64,000 nucleotides of DNA, from NCBI RefSeq assembly GCF_950097975.1, contig NZ_CATNHF010000001.1:186001-250000 (forward strand), written 5' to 3'. Shown piece by piece: positions 25,876 to 36,769 of this stretch. The notes under the pieces were generated by a model. The model did no database searches and was not told the origin of the DNA. It saw only the letters and a list, made by a program, of their open reading frames with translations. Position 1 is the stretch's first letter; each line of letters starts with the position of its first letter. Both the position numbers and the translations under genes were made by a program. The DNA is from Microbacterium sp. T2.11-28 (GTDB taxonomy: Bacteria > Actinomycetota > Actinomycetes > Actinomycetales > Microbacteriaceae).

Positions 25876-25923
25876 TCGTTGACAGTTCTCGTCGCCTCGG
25901 CGAGCCGGAAGCGACGACTACTG
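25876..25923. repeat. Imperfect 48-bp repeat, copy 2
   Basis: Direct repeat of 25803-25850, 25 bases further on, with the same conserved ends and the same internal GTCGC/GCGAC stem. The rest of 25741-26013 holds no credible gene. Confidence 0.7.
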
Positions 25924-26013
25924 TCCAGGATCCGGCGGGGTGCCGCGAGGACCTCGTCGGGACCGCGCCCGCGCGGCTGACGCGCTCTCGCACGCCGTCC
26001 GCGCGGGGCGGCC

Positions 26014-27896
<1,883 letters not shown>

Positions 27897-27902
27897 GCTG
27901 CC

Positions 27903-27908
27903 ACGATA
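27903..27908 (-). promoter_or_regulatory. Putative -10 element of the leuL-leuA transcript
   Basis: TATCGT on the minus strand, six bases before the leader peptide ATG. Confidence 0.5.
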
Positions 27909-27971
27909 CACCCGTCTTTCGGAGGAGGGAGAACTTCGAGACGGTCGGGAGCGGCGCGACACTATCGGGGT

Positions 27972-28607
27972 ATGAACCGTCGCCGCCTCGCCGCCACCGC
28001 CGTCGCCGCCTTCGCGGTGACCTGTCTCGCCCTGTCCGGCTGTGCCTCCGCCGCGCCGCCGGCGTCGTCCGCCGACGCCGCTCCGCGCCTGGGCGAGGTC
28101 TCCCCCGGCCTCCCCGACGGCGAGGTCGTCGGGCAGGGCATGGTCCTCGGAGACGGTGAGGACGGCGCGCAGCTGTGCCTCGGGCCCGTCGCGGAGTCCG
28201 CCCCGCCGCAGTGCGCGGGGATCCCCCTCGTGGGCTGGAGCTGGGAAGGGCTCGACGGCTTCGAGACCACCGGCGGCGTGAAGTGGGGCAGCTACGCCGT
28301 GCAGGGCACCTACGACGGCACGTCCTTCACGGTCACCCAGCCTCCGATCATGCTCGCGCTCTACGACCCGATGGCTCCCGCCGACCCCACGGGCGGCGAG
28401 CCCGGAGCGGGTGCGGAGGACGAGCTGCTCGCCATCCAGGAGGAGCTCCCGGACCGCCTGCGCGACGCCTACTTCGCGTCGTATCCGCAGGACGGCTGGC
28501 TGTTCGTCGACGTGCTGTGGGATGACGGCACCTGGCAGGACGCCGCCGACGGCGAGTTCGGTGCGGACACCGTCATCATCCGCTCCGCGCTGCGGGAGAT
28601 CGGCTAG
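27972..28607 (+). CDS. Hypothetical lipoprotein
   Basis: 211 residues. The signal is textbook: MNRRRL basic start, an Ala-rich hydrophobic core and lipobox LALSGC with the Cys at about residue 24, so the mature protein is anchored to the outer face of the membrane. An Ala/Pro-rich linker follows. The rest is acidic, with two Cys (QLCLGP, PQCAG) likely to pair. A WSWEGLDGFETTGGVKWGSY region and a C-terminal GWLFVDVLWDDGTWQ segment suggest a compact beta-rich domain. I do not recognise the family. CACTAT lies six bases before the ATG and no Shine-Dalgarno sequence is seen. The TAG stop lies inside the 22-bp tandem repeat. Confidence 0.8.
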   Translation: MNRRRLAATAVAAFAVTCLALSGCASAAPPASSADAAPRLGEVSPGLPDGEVVGQGMVLGDGEDGAQLCLGPVAESAPPQCAGIPLVGWSWEGLDGFETTGGVKWGSYAVQGTYDGTSFTVTQPPIMLALYDPMAPADPTGGEPGAGAEDELLAIQEELPDRLRDAYFASYPQDGWLFVDVLWDDGTWQDAADGEFGADTVIIRSALREIG

Positions 28608-28701
28608 GGCACCCCTGGGACGCCCCTAGGGCATCGCGGGAACATCCCTGGCGCACCGCGGGAACATCCCTAGGGCACCGCGGGAGCATCGCTAGGGCAC
28701 C
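28602..28701. repeat. 22-bp tandem repeat, about 4.5 units
   Basis: Exact 22-base periodicity starting at 28602, 28624, 28646, 28668 and 28690 (partial). The core is CCCTAGGGCACCGCGGGAAC with few changes in the three middle units. It fills the gap between two convergent genes, and the CTAG in the outer units supplies both stop codons (28605-28607 and 28692-28694). Confidence 0.85.
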
Positions 28702-29630
28702 AGGGCGAGCTTGCCGCCGGGATGACCGGCGGCGAGCACGCGCAGCGCCTCGCGCATGTCTCGGAGCGGATACGTCGCCGCGACGGGCACGATCAGGGCT
28801 CCCTCGCCGGCCAGGGCGATGAGCTCGGCGCGGACGGCGTCACGGTACGCCGCGCTGGCGGGCAGGGAGCCGGCGATCCAGCGGATACCGCGCTCGTCCG
28901 CGCGATCCGCGGCGGCGATCGTGACGATCCGGTCGCGGTCTCCGACGAGCTCCTGCGACACCTCGAGCGCCTCGTCGGTGCCGACCGCGTCGAGCGCGGC
29001 GTCGACGGGGGCACCGCCGGCTGCGTCCTCGACGCGTGCGCGGAGTCCGGGGCCGTACGCGACGGGCACGCCGCCGTAGGCGCGCACCCGGTCGAACGAC
29101 GCCGGAGACGCGGTCGCGATGACGCGTGCTCCCCGCCGTGCGGCCAGCTGCAGCACCGCCACCCCGACCGCACCGGATCCGCCGTGCAGCAGGACGGTCT
29201 CGCCCCGCCCGACGCCGGTGACCTCGAGCATCTCCGCGGCGGTCGTGCCGGCCAGGAGCAGGTTCGCAGCCTCGGGATGGCTCAGGTCGGCCGGCTTCGC
29301 GAACACCTTCTCGGCGGGCACGGTCAGCTCCGTGGCGTAGCCGCCCTGGACGCGGAACGCCAGCACCTCATCGCCGACCGACGCCGGGCCCGAGCCGATG
29401 ACGGTGTCCGGCCCGATCGCGGTCAGCTCCCCCGACACCTCGTACCCGATCGCGACCGGCAGGACCACGCCGGGACGCTCGGACGCGACGTGCTTGTAGT
29501 CCGCAGGGTTCATCCCGGCGGCGCGCACGCGGATGGTGACCTCGCCGGAGGCGGGCGGCGGGACCTCGACCTCGGCGAGCTCCCAGGACTCGGGTCCGCC
29601 CCAGGTCGTCGCACGCCACTGCAGCGCCAT
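28692..29630 (-). CDS. NADP-dependent quinone oxidoreductase-like protein (MDR family)
   Basis: 312 residues. Medium-chain dehydrogenase/reductase fold without the structural zinc Cys cluster, so it belongs to the quinone reductase/enoyl reductase branch. The N-terminal GroES-like domain has AAGMNPADYKH, and the Rossmann domain has VLLHGGSGAVGVAVLQLA for NAD(P)H binding at about residues 138-155. Substrate unknown. ATG 29630 overlaps the era stop by one base (TGATG), making this the last gene of the long lepA-to-era run. The upstream 14 residues of open frame fall inside era and are not used. Confidence 0.88.
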   Translation of the reverse strand: MALQWRATTWGGPESWELAEVEVPPPASGEVTIRVRAAGMNPADYKHVASERPGVVLPVAIGYEVSGELTAIGPDTVIGSGPASVGDEVLAFRVQGGYATELTVPAEKVFAKPADLSHPEAANLLLAGTTAAEMLEVTGVGRGETVLLHGGSGAVGVAVLQLAARRGARVIATASPASFDRVRAYGGVPVAYGPGLRARVEDAAGGAPVDAALDAVGTDEALEVSQELVGDRDRIVTIAAADRADERGIRWIAGSLPASAAYRDAVRAELIALAGEGALIVPVAATYPLRDMREALRVLAAGHPGGKLALVP

Positions 29631-30565
29631 CAGAACCCCAGCCGACCGAGCTGCTTCGGGTCGCGCTGCCACTCCTTGGCGACGCGCACGTGCAGCTTCA
29701 GGAACACCCTCGTGCCGACCAGCGGCTCGATCTGGGCACGCGCCCGGGCGCCCACGTCGCGCAGGCGCGACCCCTTGTGGCCGATGATGATGGCCTTCTG
29801 GCTGTCGCGCTCCACGACCACGTTCGCGTAGACGTCGGTGATGTCGGAGTCCTCGCGCGGCGAGATCTCCTCGATGGTGACGGCGATCGAGTGCGGGAGC
29901 TCGTCGCGCACGCCCTCCAGCGCCGCCTCGCGGATGATCTCCGCGATGCGGTCCTCGACGGACTCGTCGGTGACGACGTCGTCGGGGTACAGGGGCGGGC
30001 CGGCGGGCAGCAGGGCGAGGACCTCGTCGGCCAGCACGTCGAGCTGGTCGGCGGTCACCGACGACAGCGGGATCACGGCGGACCAGTCCTCGCGCAGCCC
30101 GTCGACCTCCAGGAGCCGCTCGGTGATCTGGTCGCGGCCGGCGATGTCGGTCTTCGTCACGATCGCGATCTTCTTGGCACGCGGATAGCCGTCAAGCGAG
30201 GCGGCGATGCGGCGGTCGCCGGGCCCGACCTTCTCGGTCGCGGGGACCAGGAACCCGATCACGTCGACGTCGCCGAGCACCTGCTCGACGAGGTCGTTGA
30301 GGCGCTGGCCGAGCAGGGTGCGCGGCTTGTGGATGCCCGGGGTGTCGACGATGACGATCTGCCCGCCCGGGCGGTTGAGGATGCCGCGGATCGCGCGACG
30401 GGTGGTCTGCGGCTTGTCCGAGGTGATCGCCACCTTCTCGCCCACGAGCGCGTTGGTCAGCGTCGACTTGCCGACGTTCGGGCGGCCGACGAAGGTGACG
30501 AAGCCCGAGCGGAGGCCCGCGTCGGGGCCCGACCCATCCGGGGCGGAGGGCGTGGGCTGGTTCAT
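29630..30565 (-). CDS. era: GTPase Era
   Basis: 311 residues. It binds 16S rRNA and 30S subunits and is required for ribosome maturation. The G domain shows G1 GRPNVGKS at about residues 27-34, G3 DTPG and G4 TKTD (where many have NKxD). The C-terminal KH domain contains AIIIGHKGSRLRDVG. The family length is usually about 300. It overlaps the upstream CorC-like gene and the downstream oxidoreductase gene by 4 and 1 bases. Confidence 0.96.
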   Translation of the reverse strand: MNQPTPSAPDGSGPDAGLRSGFVTFVGRPNVGKSTLTNALVGEKVAITSDKPQTTRRAIRGILNRPGGQIVIVDTPGIHKPRTLLGQRLNDLVEQVLGDVDVIGFLVPATEKVGPGDRRIAASLDGYPRAKKIAIVTKTDIAGRDQITERLLEVDGLREDWSAVIPLSSVTADQLDVLADEVLALLPAGPPLYPDDVVTDESVEDRIAEIIREAALEGVRDELPHSIAVTIEEISPREDSDITDVYANVVVERDSQKAIIIGHKGSRLRDVGARARAQIEPLVGTRVFLKLHVRVAKEWQRDPKQLGRLGF

Positions 30566-31878
30566 GAATCCCCCTTGATGACGTCGATCGCACCGGTGCG
30601 GAGCGTTCCGAGCGAGACGTCGGGCGTCTCGATGCGCTCGACGAAGACCGTCGCCAGTCCGCGACCGCGGCCGCGGGAGGTTCCCCCGGTGATCAGGAGT
30701 CCGCCGTGCTGGGCGGTGGCGCCGGGCAGCGGGACGCGGCCGAGCAGCTTGCCCAGCAGGCCGCCGATCGAATCGACGTCCTCGTCCTCGAGCTCGACCC
30801 CGAACAGCTCCCCCACCTCGTCGAGGCCGAGCCGCGCGCTGACCCGGTAGCGACCGTCGCCGAGGTCGACGACCTCGCTCGAGCGCGGGTCGTACTCATC
30901 GGCGATCTCGCCGACGAGCTCCTCGATGAGGTCCTCGAGCGTGACCAGGCCCGCCACTCCGCCGTACTCGTCGACGACGAGGCAGACGTGGACCGCGTCC
31001 TTCTTCATCTGCTGCAGGAGGGTCTCGGCCTTCATCGACTCCGGCACGAAGACCGCGGGACGCGCGATGCGGCTCACGGGCGCGTCGCGCCAGGCGCGCT
31101 CGTCGCGGTAGGCGAACTGCACGAGGTCCTTCAGGTAGACCACGCCGGTGATGTCGTCGGCGTCGTCGTCGGCGATGGGGATGCGGGAGACGCCCTTGTC
31201 CAGGAAGAGGCGCATCGCCTCGTCGGTGGTCACCGTGCCGCTCATGGTCACCATGTCGGTGCGCGGCACCATGACGGCGCGGACGAACGTGTCCGTGAAG
31301 TCGAAGACCGAGTGGATGAGCTCGCGGTCGTCCTCTTCGATGAGATCCTGCGAGGCGGCCTCGTCGACCATGCTCAGCAGCTGCTCCTCGGACGCGAACG
31401 ACGTGCCGCGGGAGACGCCGGGGGTCACGCGGTTGCCGAGGATCACCAGCAGATGGGCCAGCGGGCCGAGCAGGATGCGGGCGCCGCGGATGATCGGCGC
31501 GCCGCCCCGGAGGAGACCCTTCGCGTGCTGACGGCCATAGCTGCGCGGGCTCGCGCCGACGAGGACGAACGACACGGCGGTCATCAGCAGCGCCGCGGCG
31601 AGCATCGCCCACCAGATGCTGTCGAAGAGGAGGGTGAAGGCCCCCATGACGAGGACGGCGGCGGTCGTTTCGGCGAGGATCCGGATGAACACGACCGCGT
31701 TGCCGTGGGCCTCCGGGTCGGCGGCGATCCTGCTCAGCGAGGTGCGGTTGCGCCCCGACAGCGACAGCTCGGCGACATCCGCGCGCGACGTGACGCCCAG
31801 CGCGGCGTCGAGGGCCGCCATGAGGCCGCCCAGCGCCACCAGCAGCACGGCGGCGATCAGCAGCAGCGCCTCGGTCAT
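30562..31878 (-). CDS. CNNM/CorC-type membrane protein with CBS domains
   Basis: 438 residues. Four hydrophobic segments make up the N-terminal DUF21 (CNNM) domain, about residues 1-140. Two CBS domains follow, about 205-330 (with VMVPRTDMVTMSGTV and VCLVVDEYGGVAGLVTLEDLIEELVG-type sequence), and then a CorC_HlyC domain. Such proteins are linked to magnesium/cobalt efflux; the older name hemolysin is misleading. ATG 31878 overlaps the ybeY stop. It lies between ybeY and era, the usual actinobacterial order. Confidence 0.92.
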   Translation of the reverse strand: MTEALLLIAAVLLVALGGLMAALDAALGVTSRADVAELSLSGRNRTSLSRIAADPEAHGNAVVFIRILAETTAAVLVMGAFTLLFDSIWWAMLAAALLMTAVSFVLVGASPRSYGRQHAKGLLRGGAPIIRGARILLGPLAHLLVILGNRVTPGVSRGTSFASEEQLLSMVDEAASQDLIEEDDRELIHSVFDFTDTFVRAVMVPRTDMVTMSGTVTTDEAMRLFLDKGVSRIPIADDDADDITGVVYLKDLVQFAYRDERAWRDAPVSRIARPAVFVPESMKAETLLQQMKKDAVHVCLVVDEYGGVAGLVTLEDLIEELVGEIADEYDPRSSEVVDLGDGRYRVSARLGLDEVGELFGVELEDEDVDSIGGLLGKLLGRVPLPGATAQHGGLLITGGTSRGRGRGLATVFVERIETPDVSLGTLRTGAIDVIKGDS

Positions 31879-32342
31879 GCGCGTCGTCGGCGCTCGGTCG
31901 CCTGGAAGGCGGCGATGAGCTCGCGCTGCAGCCCGAACATCTCGCGCTCCTCCTCGGGCTCCGCGTGGTCGAAGCCGAGCAGGTGCAGCAGGCCGTGGGT
32001 GGTCAGCAGGATGAGCTCGTCCACGGTCGAGTGGCCGGCCGCCTGCGCCTGCGTCTCGGCCACCTGCGGGCAAAGGACGATGTCGCCGAGAAGGCCGGCG
32101 GGCGTGGGCTGCTCCTCGGTGCCGGGGCGCAGCTCGTCCATCGGGAAGCTGAGCACGTCGGTGGGCCCGGGCTCGTCCATCCACTGCACGTGGAGCGACT
32201 CCATGGCGCCCTCGTCGACGAGCAGGATCGCCACGTCCGCATCGGGGCTCACGCGGAGCTCGGCGAGATTCTGCTCGGTGAGCCGCAGGAGCACCGTCTC
32301 GTCGACGTCGACGCCCGACTCGTTGGTGATCTCGATGGTCAT
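31875..32342 (-). CDS. ybeY: Endoribonuclease YbeY
   Basis: 155 residues. A metal-dependent RNase involved in 16S rRNA 3'-end maturation and ribosome quality control. The zinc-binding motif HGLLHLLGFDH, with three His, is at about residues 115-125. The RNA-binding face includes TDVLSFPMDE. It overlaps phoH upstream and the CorC-like gene downstream by four bases each, so translation is coupled through the three genes. Confidence 0.96.
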   Translation of the reverse strand: MTIEITNESGVDVDETVLLRLTEQNLAELRVSPDADVAILLVDEGAMESLHVQWMDEPGPTDVLSFPMDELRPGTEEQPTPAGLLGDIVLCPQVAETQAQAAGHSTVDELILLTTHGLLHLLGFDHAEPEEEREMFGLQRELIAAFQATERRRRA

Positions 32343-33436
32343 GATCGTCCTCGCTTGGGGAGATGGTCGTGCGGCCCCTTGGCGCGGGCGCTGCGGGGAT
32401 CCTGGGCGCGTCGCCGTTCGGCGCGGTTGGCGAACTCGCTCGCCTCGTCGCGCTCGCGACGCGCCGACAGCCGCTGCTCGTCGTACTCGGTGTAGGCGTC
32501 GACGATGCGGCCGACGAGCGTGTGGCGCACGACGTCGTCACTGGTCAGGTACGAGAAGTGGATGTCGTCGATGTCCTTCAGCACGCGGGTCACCAGCCGC
32601 AGGCCGGACGCGCCCTGCGGGAGGTCGATCTGCGTGATGTCGCCGGTGACCACCATCCGGGTGCCGAACCCGAGGCGGGTGAGGAACATCTTCATCTGCT
32701 CCGGCGTCGTGTTCTGCGCCTCGTCGAGCACCACGAACGAGTCGTTGAGGGTGCGTCCGCGCATGTACGCGAGGGGCGCCACCTCGATGGTCCCCGACGC
32801 CATCAGCTTCGGGACGAGCTCGGGATCGAGCATCTCGTTCAGCGCGTCGTACAGCGGTCGCAGGTAGGGGTCGATCTTGTCGGTGAGGCTGCCCGGGAGG
32901 AAGCCCAGCCGCTCGCCCGCCTCGATCGCCGGACGGCTGAGGATGATGCGGCTGACCTCCTTGCGCTGGAGCGCCTGCACGGCCTTGGCCATGGCGAGGT
33001 AGGTCTTGCCGGTGCCGGCGGGACCGATGCCGAAGACGATCGTGTTCTCCTCGATCGCGTCGACGTAGGCCTTCTGACCGAGGGTCTTCGGGCGGATCAC
33101 CCGCCCGCGCGAGGTCAGGATCGCCTCGCCGAGCACCTCCGAGGGCCGCATGCCGGGGTCGGCCCGGATGATGCGGCTCGAGGCCGTGACGTCGGCGGGA
33201 TCGAGTCCCTGCCCGGCCCGTGCCATCTCGATCAGCTCGTCCACGAGCGTCCGCGCCCCCGAGACCGAGGAGGCGTCGCCGCTGAGGGTGATCTCGTTGC
33301 CGCGGACGTGGACTTCGACGTCCGGGTGCTCGCGTTCCACGACACGGAGCAGGCGATCCTGCGGTCCCAGGAGCTGCACCATGGCGATGCCGTCGGCATG
33401 GATGTGCGCGACGGTGGGTTCGGGGGCGTCAGCCAC
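32339..33436 (-). CDS. phoH: PhoH-family ATPase
   Basis: 365 residues. A P-loop NTPase with Walker A GPAGTGKT, Walker [11 protein letters not shown] and an N-terminal KH-like region (about 20-90). The family is implicated in RNA metabolism; in this gene order it usually accompanies ybeY, suggesting a shared role in rRNA handling. The last 60 residues are strongly basic and low in complexity. The GTG start at 33436 overlaps the end of the HIT gene by eight bases. Confidence 0.92.
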   Translation of the reverse strand: MADAPEPTVAHIHADGIAMVQLLGPQDRLLRVVEREHPDVEVHVRGNEITLSGDASSVSGARTLVDELIEMARAGQGLDPADVTASSRIIRADPGMRPSEVLGEAILTSRGRVIRPKTLGQKAYVDAIEENTIVFGIGPAGTGKTYLAMAKAVQALQRKEVSRIILSRPAIEAGERLGFLPGSLTDKIDPYLRPLYDALNEMLDPELVPKLMASGTIEVAPLAYMRGRTLNDSFVVLDEAQNTTPEQMKMFLTRLGFGTRMVVTGDITQIDLPQGASGLRLVTRVLKDIDDIHFSYLTSDDVVRHTLVGRIVDAYTEYDEQRLSARRERDEASEFANRAERRRAQDPRSARAKGPHDHLPKRGRS

Positions 33437-33776
33437 CGAGCCTCCCTTCCTCGAGACCGCCGGCCAGCACGTGCGCGTGCACGTGGAAGACGGTCTGACC
33501 GGCGGCGGGGCCGGTGTTGAAGATCAGACGGAAGTCGCCGTCGGCGTGCTCGGCGGCCAGCGTGTTCGCCAGACCGATCAGCTCCGACAGCAGATCCGGG
33601 TCGCCGGCGGCCAGCTCGACGACGTTCCGGTAGTCCTGCGACTTGGGGATCACGAGCAGGTGCACCGGCGCCTGCGGTGCGATGTCGCGGATCGCGAAGG
33701 CGTTCTCGGTCTCCGCGATGATCTCGGAAGGGATCTCGCCCTGCAGGATGCGCGTGAAGATCGAGGGTTCGCTCAT
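33429..33776 (-). CDS. HIT-family nucleotide-binding protein (HinT-like)
   Basis: 115 residues, full length for the HINT branch. The histidine triad is FHVHAHVL near the C-terminus, and IPKSQDY is the usual mid-domain loop. These proteins hydrolyse AMP-linked phosphoramidates or acyl-AMPs; the substrate here is unknown. A TAGACT hexamer seven bases before the ATG suggests an internal, leaderless promoter within the long minus-strand gene run, in addition to read-through from rsmE 42 bases upstream. Confidence 0.92.
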   Translation of the reverse strand: MSEPSIFTRILQGEIPSEIIAETENAFAIRDIAPQAPVHLLVIPKSQDYRNVVELAAGDPDLLSELIGLANTLAAEHADGDFRLIFNTGPAAGQTVFHVHAHVLAGGLEEGRLGG

Positions 33777-33783
33777 GTCCCCG

Positions 33784-33789
33784 AGTCTA
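33784..33789 (-). promoter_or_regulatory. Putative internal -10 element ahead of the HIT gene
   Basis: TAGACT on the minus strand, seven bases before ATG 33776. Confidence 0.45.
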
Positions 33790-33818
33790 TCCGCGGGGGC
33801 ATGCGGTGAGGGGGCGCG

Positions 33819-34547
33819 TCACCAGCGGCCGACGCGGGCGCTGAGGACGGCGAGGGCGGCAGGCCCGGCCGTCGAGGTCCGCAGCACGGTCTCGCCCAGC
33901 CGCACCGGCACGGCGCCGGCCGCGCCCAGAGCAGCGAGCTCCTCGGGCGCGATGCCGCCCTCCGGGCCCACCACGAGCAGGATGCGCCGGGCATCGCCGA
34001 CATCGACCCGCGACAGGGGCTCGGCCGCGGCGGGATCGAGCACCAGCACCAGTCCGCGCTCCCCCGCCACCTCCGCGGTCGAGACGGGCGTGCCGACCTC
34101 GGGCACCCACGCGCGGTGCGCCTGCTTCGATGCCTCGCGCACGATGGACTGCCACCGGGCGACGCCCTTGGCCGACTTGGCCGCGTCCCAGCGGGACACG
34201 CTCCGCGAGGCCTGCCACGGCAGGATCGCGTCGACCCCGAGCTCGGTCGCCGCCTGGACGGCGAGCTCGTCGCGATCGCCCTTCGCCAGTGCCTGGACCA
34301 GCACGAGCTCCCGCTCCGGCGCCGGGACGTCGCGGCGCTCGTCGACGCGGACAGCGACGAGCTTGGGCGCCACCGATTCCACGGTGCCGCGCAGCCATGT
34401 TCCCTTGCCGTCGCCGAGGGTGACCGCCTCGCCCGCGCGCACCCGCCGCACCGCCGCGGCGTGATGCGCCTCCGCCCCGCCGAGCTCGACGAGGTCGCCC
34501 GCCTCGGCCGCGAGCGGCCCGTCGTCGAGCAGGAAGTGGAGCGCCAC
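33819..34547 (-). CDS. rsmE: 16S rRNA (uracil-1498-N3)-methyltransferase
   Basis: 242 residues. It methylates U1498 in the 30S decoding region using SAM. The SPOUT-domain knot motifs are VVGPEGGIAPEEL and LGETVLRTSTAGPAAL. The N-terminal PUA-like part has EAHHAAAVRRVRAGE. GTG 34547 was chosen over the longer frame, which overlaps dnaJ. The gap to the dnaJ stop is only four bases. rsmE directly after dnaJ is the conserved arrangement in many Gram-positives. Confidence 0.94.
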   Translation of the reverse strand: MALHFLLDDGPLAAEAGDLVELGGAEAHHAAAVRRVRAGEAVTLGDGKGTWLRGTVESVAPKLVAVRVDERRDVPAPERELVLVQALAKGDRDELAVQAATELGVDAILPWQASRSVSRWDAAKSAKGVARWQSIVREASKQAHRAWVPEVGTPVSTAEVAGERGLVLVLDPAAAEPLSRVDVGDARRILLVVGPEGGIAPEELAALGAAGAVPVRLGETVLRTSTAGPAALAVLSARVGRW

Positions 34548-34551
34548 CGGA

Positions 34552-35664
34552 TCAGCCGTTCCGGAAGCGGTCGCGCAGCTTCGAGAACAGTCCCTGATGG
34601 AACTCGGCGAGCCGCGGGGCGGGAGCCTTGGTCTTCTTGGCGAAGTCCTCGATGAGCGCACGCTGCTTCGCATCCAGGCGCGTCGGGGTCACCACGTGGA
34701 CTCCCACCCGCAGGTCGCCGCGCTGCCCGCCGCGCAGCGGCGTGATCCCGCGGCCCTTGATGGTCAGCACGTCCCCCGCCTGCACGCCCGGGCGGATCTC
34801 GAGGTCGACCGGTCCGTCCAGCGCCTCGATGGTCGTCTCGGTGCCGAGGATGGCGTCGGGCATCGAGACCTCGAGAGTTGCGAGCACGTCGTCGCCGTCG
34901 CGGCTGAACACCTCGTGCGGCGTCACGGTGACCTCGAGATACAGGTCGCCGTTGGGGCCGCCGGCGGGGCCGACCTCCCCCGACCCGGGGAGCTGGAGCC
35001 GCAGCCCCGTCTCCACGCCGGCGGGGATGTCGACCGAGACCGTCCGACGAGCGCGGACGCGTCCCTGACCCGCGCACGTGCCGCACGGGTACGGGATGGT
35101 CGTGCCGTAACCCTGGCAGGTCGTGCAGGGCTGGGAGGTCACGACGTTGCCGAGGAGGCTGCGCACGGTGCGCTGGACGTTGCCCGATCCGTGGCAGATG
35201 TCGCAGGTGACCGGCTGGGTGCCCGGCTGGCAGCAGGAGCCCTGGCAGGTCTCGCACAGTACGGCGGTGTCCACCTCGACGTCGCGGTGGGCGCCGAACA
35301 CGACGTCGCCGAGGTCGAGGGTCACCCGCACCAGCGCGTCCTGTCCGCGTTCGCGGCGCGACCGCGGCCGGCCGCCGCGGCTGCCGCCCCCTCCGAAGAA
35401 GGCCTCGAAGACATCGCCGAACCCGCCGAACCCGCCGGCGCCCCCGCCGAACGGGCTGCCGTCGCCGCCCAGGTCGTAGCGCTGGCGCTGCTCCGGATCG
35501 CTCAGCACGTCGTAGGCGTGCGTGACGAGCTTGAAGCGCTCCGACGCGTCCTCGCCGGGGTTCACGTCGGGGTGGAGTTCGCGCGCCAGCCGGCGGTACG
35601 CCTTCTTGATCTCGTCGGGCGTCGCCTCTCGCGACACTCCGAGCACCTCGTAGTGGTCAGCCAC
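34552..35664 (-). CDS. dnaJ: Chaperone protein DnaJ (DnaJ2 type)
   Basis: 370 residues. A co-chaperone that delivers clients to DnaK and stimulates its ATPase. The J domain carries HPDVNPGE (HPD at about 33-35). A Gly/Phe-rich linker follows at about 70-95. Four zinc-binding CxxC motifs lie at about 130-200; the first, CETCQGSCC, deviates from CxxCxGxG. The beta-barrel substrate domains come next. It starts with GTG. It lies 41 bases after hrcA and is under the same CIRCE site, which is how the second actinobacterial dnaJ is usually controlled, the first being with dnaK-grpE and HspR. Confidence 0.95.
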   Translation of the reverse strand: MADHYEVLGVSREATPDEIKKAYRRLARELHPDVNPGEDASERFKLVTHAYDVLSDPEQRQRYDLGGDGSPFGGGAGGFGGFGDVFEAFFGGGGSRGGRPRSRRERGQDALVRVTLDLGDVVFGAHRDVEVDTAVLCETCQGSCCQPGTQPVTCDICHGSGNVQRTVRSLLGNVVTSQPCTTCQGYGTTIPYPCGTCAGQGRVRARRTVSVDIPAGVETGLRLQLPGSGEVGPAGGPNGDLYLEVTVTPHEVFSRDGDDVLATLEVSMPDAILGTETTIEALDGPVDLEIRPGVQAGDVLTIKGRGITPLRGGQRGDLRVGVHVVTPTRLDAKQRALIEDFAKKTKAPAPRLAEFHQGLFSKLRDRFRNG

Positions 35665-35705
35665 TTTCGCCTTCCTGCCCGTGCGGGCGCGGTCGTCCGG
35701 ATCCG

Positions 35706-36743
35706 TCAGCGGGACGTGTCGTCCTCGTCCAGCAGCCGGCTCAGATAATGCGCGACGGCGCGGACCGCCGCGAGATTGGTGGGATAGTCCATGCGGGTCG
35801 GGCCGAGGACGCCGACGCGGGCCCGGGTGCCCGTGGCGTCGTAGTCGCCGGCGATCACCGATGCCTCGGGAAGACCGAAGGGCTCGTTCTCGCGGCCGAT
35901 GCTCGCGGCGAGGCCGTGCTCGTCGGCGACCATCTCCCCCATGAGCCGCAGCAGCGTCACCTGCTCCTCGATGGCCTCGAGCAGCGGGTAGATGCTGCCG
36001 CGGAAATCCGACTCCCTGCGGGCGAGGGTCGCGCTGCCGGCCATCACGAGCTTGTCCTGGCGGAACTCCTCGAGCTCCTCCGCCACGATCAGCGCGACGG
36101 TCCGCAGCGCCTGGTCGAGACGATCGCCCGCCGCGGGGCCGGCGAGGAACTCCGCCACCGCCTGCGCCCCGTCGCGCACGCTCTTGCCGGTCACGAATGC
36201 GGCGATGTCGGACTTCACCCGCGTCACGTCGGACTCGGACAGCTCGTCGCGCAGGAAGGCGAGGCGCTGCGACACGCGGCCGGTGTCGGTGACGACGATC
36301 ACGACCACGCGCGAGGCGCCGAGGTGGACGAACTCGACGTGGGACACGTTCGCTCGCGCGAACGAGGGGTACTGGACGATGGCGACTTGACCGGTCAGCT
36401 GCGTGAGCGAGCGGACGGTGCGCACCAGCAGGTCGTCGAGATCGACCGGACCGTCGAGGAACGACGCGATGGCGGAGCGCTGCGCGCCGGTGAGGGGGCG
36501 GAGCTCCGCGAGATGGTCGACGAAGACGCGGTAGCCCTTGTCGGTCGGCACGCGCCCCGACGACGTGTGGGGCGCGGTGATGAGCTCCTCGTCCTCGAGC
36601 AGCGCCATGTCGTTGCGGATCGTGGCCGCCGAGACGCCGAACTGGTGCCGATCGACGATGGACTTGCTGCCGACGGGCTCGTTCGTGTCGACGTAGTCCT
36701 GCACGATCGCACGGAGGACTTGAAGTCCGCGTTCCGAAACCAT
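35706..36743 (-). CDS. hrcA: Heat-inducible transcription repressor HrcA
   Basis: 345 residues. It binds CIRCE and is kept active by GroEL, so heat stress releases it. The N-terminal winged helix includes VGSKSIVDRHQFGVSAATIRND-type sequence, with recognition helix AATIRNDM, followed by HTSSGRVPTDKGYR. The rest is the GAF-like domain. ATG 36743 has GAGGAG in front. A near-consensus CIRCE lies 27 bases upstream, so the gene is autoregulated with dnaJ. Confidence 0.96.
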   Translation of the reverse strand: MVSERGLQVLRAIVQDYVDTNEPVGSKSIVDRHQFGVSAATIRNDMALLEDEELITAPHTSSGRVPTDKGYRVFVDHLAELRPLTGAQRSAIASFLDGPVDLDDLLVRTVRSLTQLTGQVAIVQYPSFARANVSHVEFVHLGASRVVVIVVTDTGRVSQRLAFLRDELSESDVTRVKSDIAAFVTGKSVRDGAQAVAEFLAGPAAGDRLDQALRTVALIVAEELEEFRQDKLVMAGSATLARRESDFRGSIYPLLEAIEEQVTLLRLMGEMVADEHGLAASIGRENEPFGLPEASVIAGDYDATGTRARVGVLGPTRMDYPTNLAAVRAVAHYLSRLLDEDDTSR

Positions 36744-36769
36744 CGTCACTCCTCTCGCCCGTCCGGCTG

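Noticed and set aside
31879..32541. N-terminal extension of the CorC-like frame over ybeY
   Set aside because: The region is fully explained by ybeY in another frame, and the extension is Arg-rich noise.
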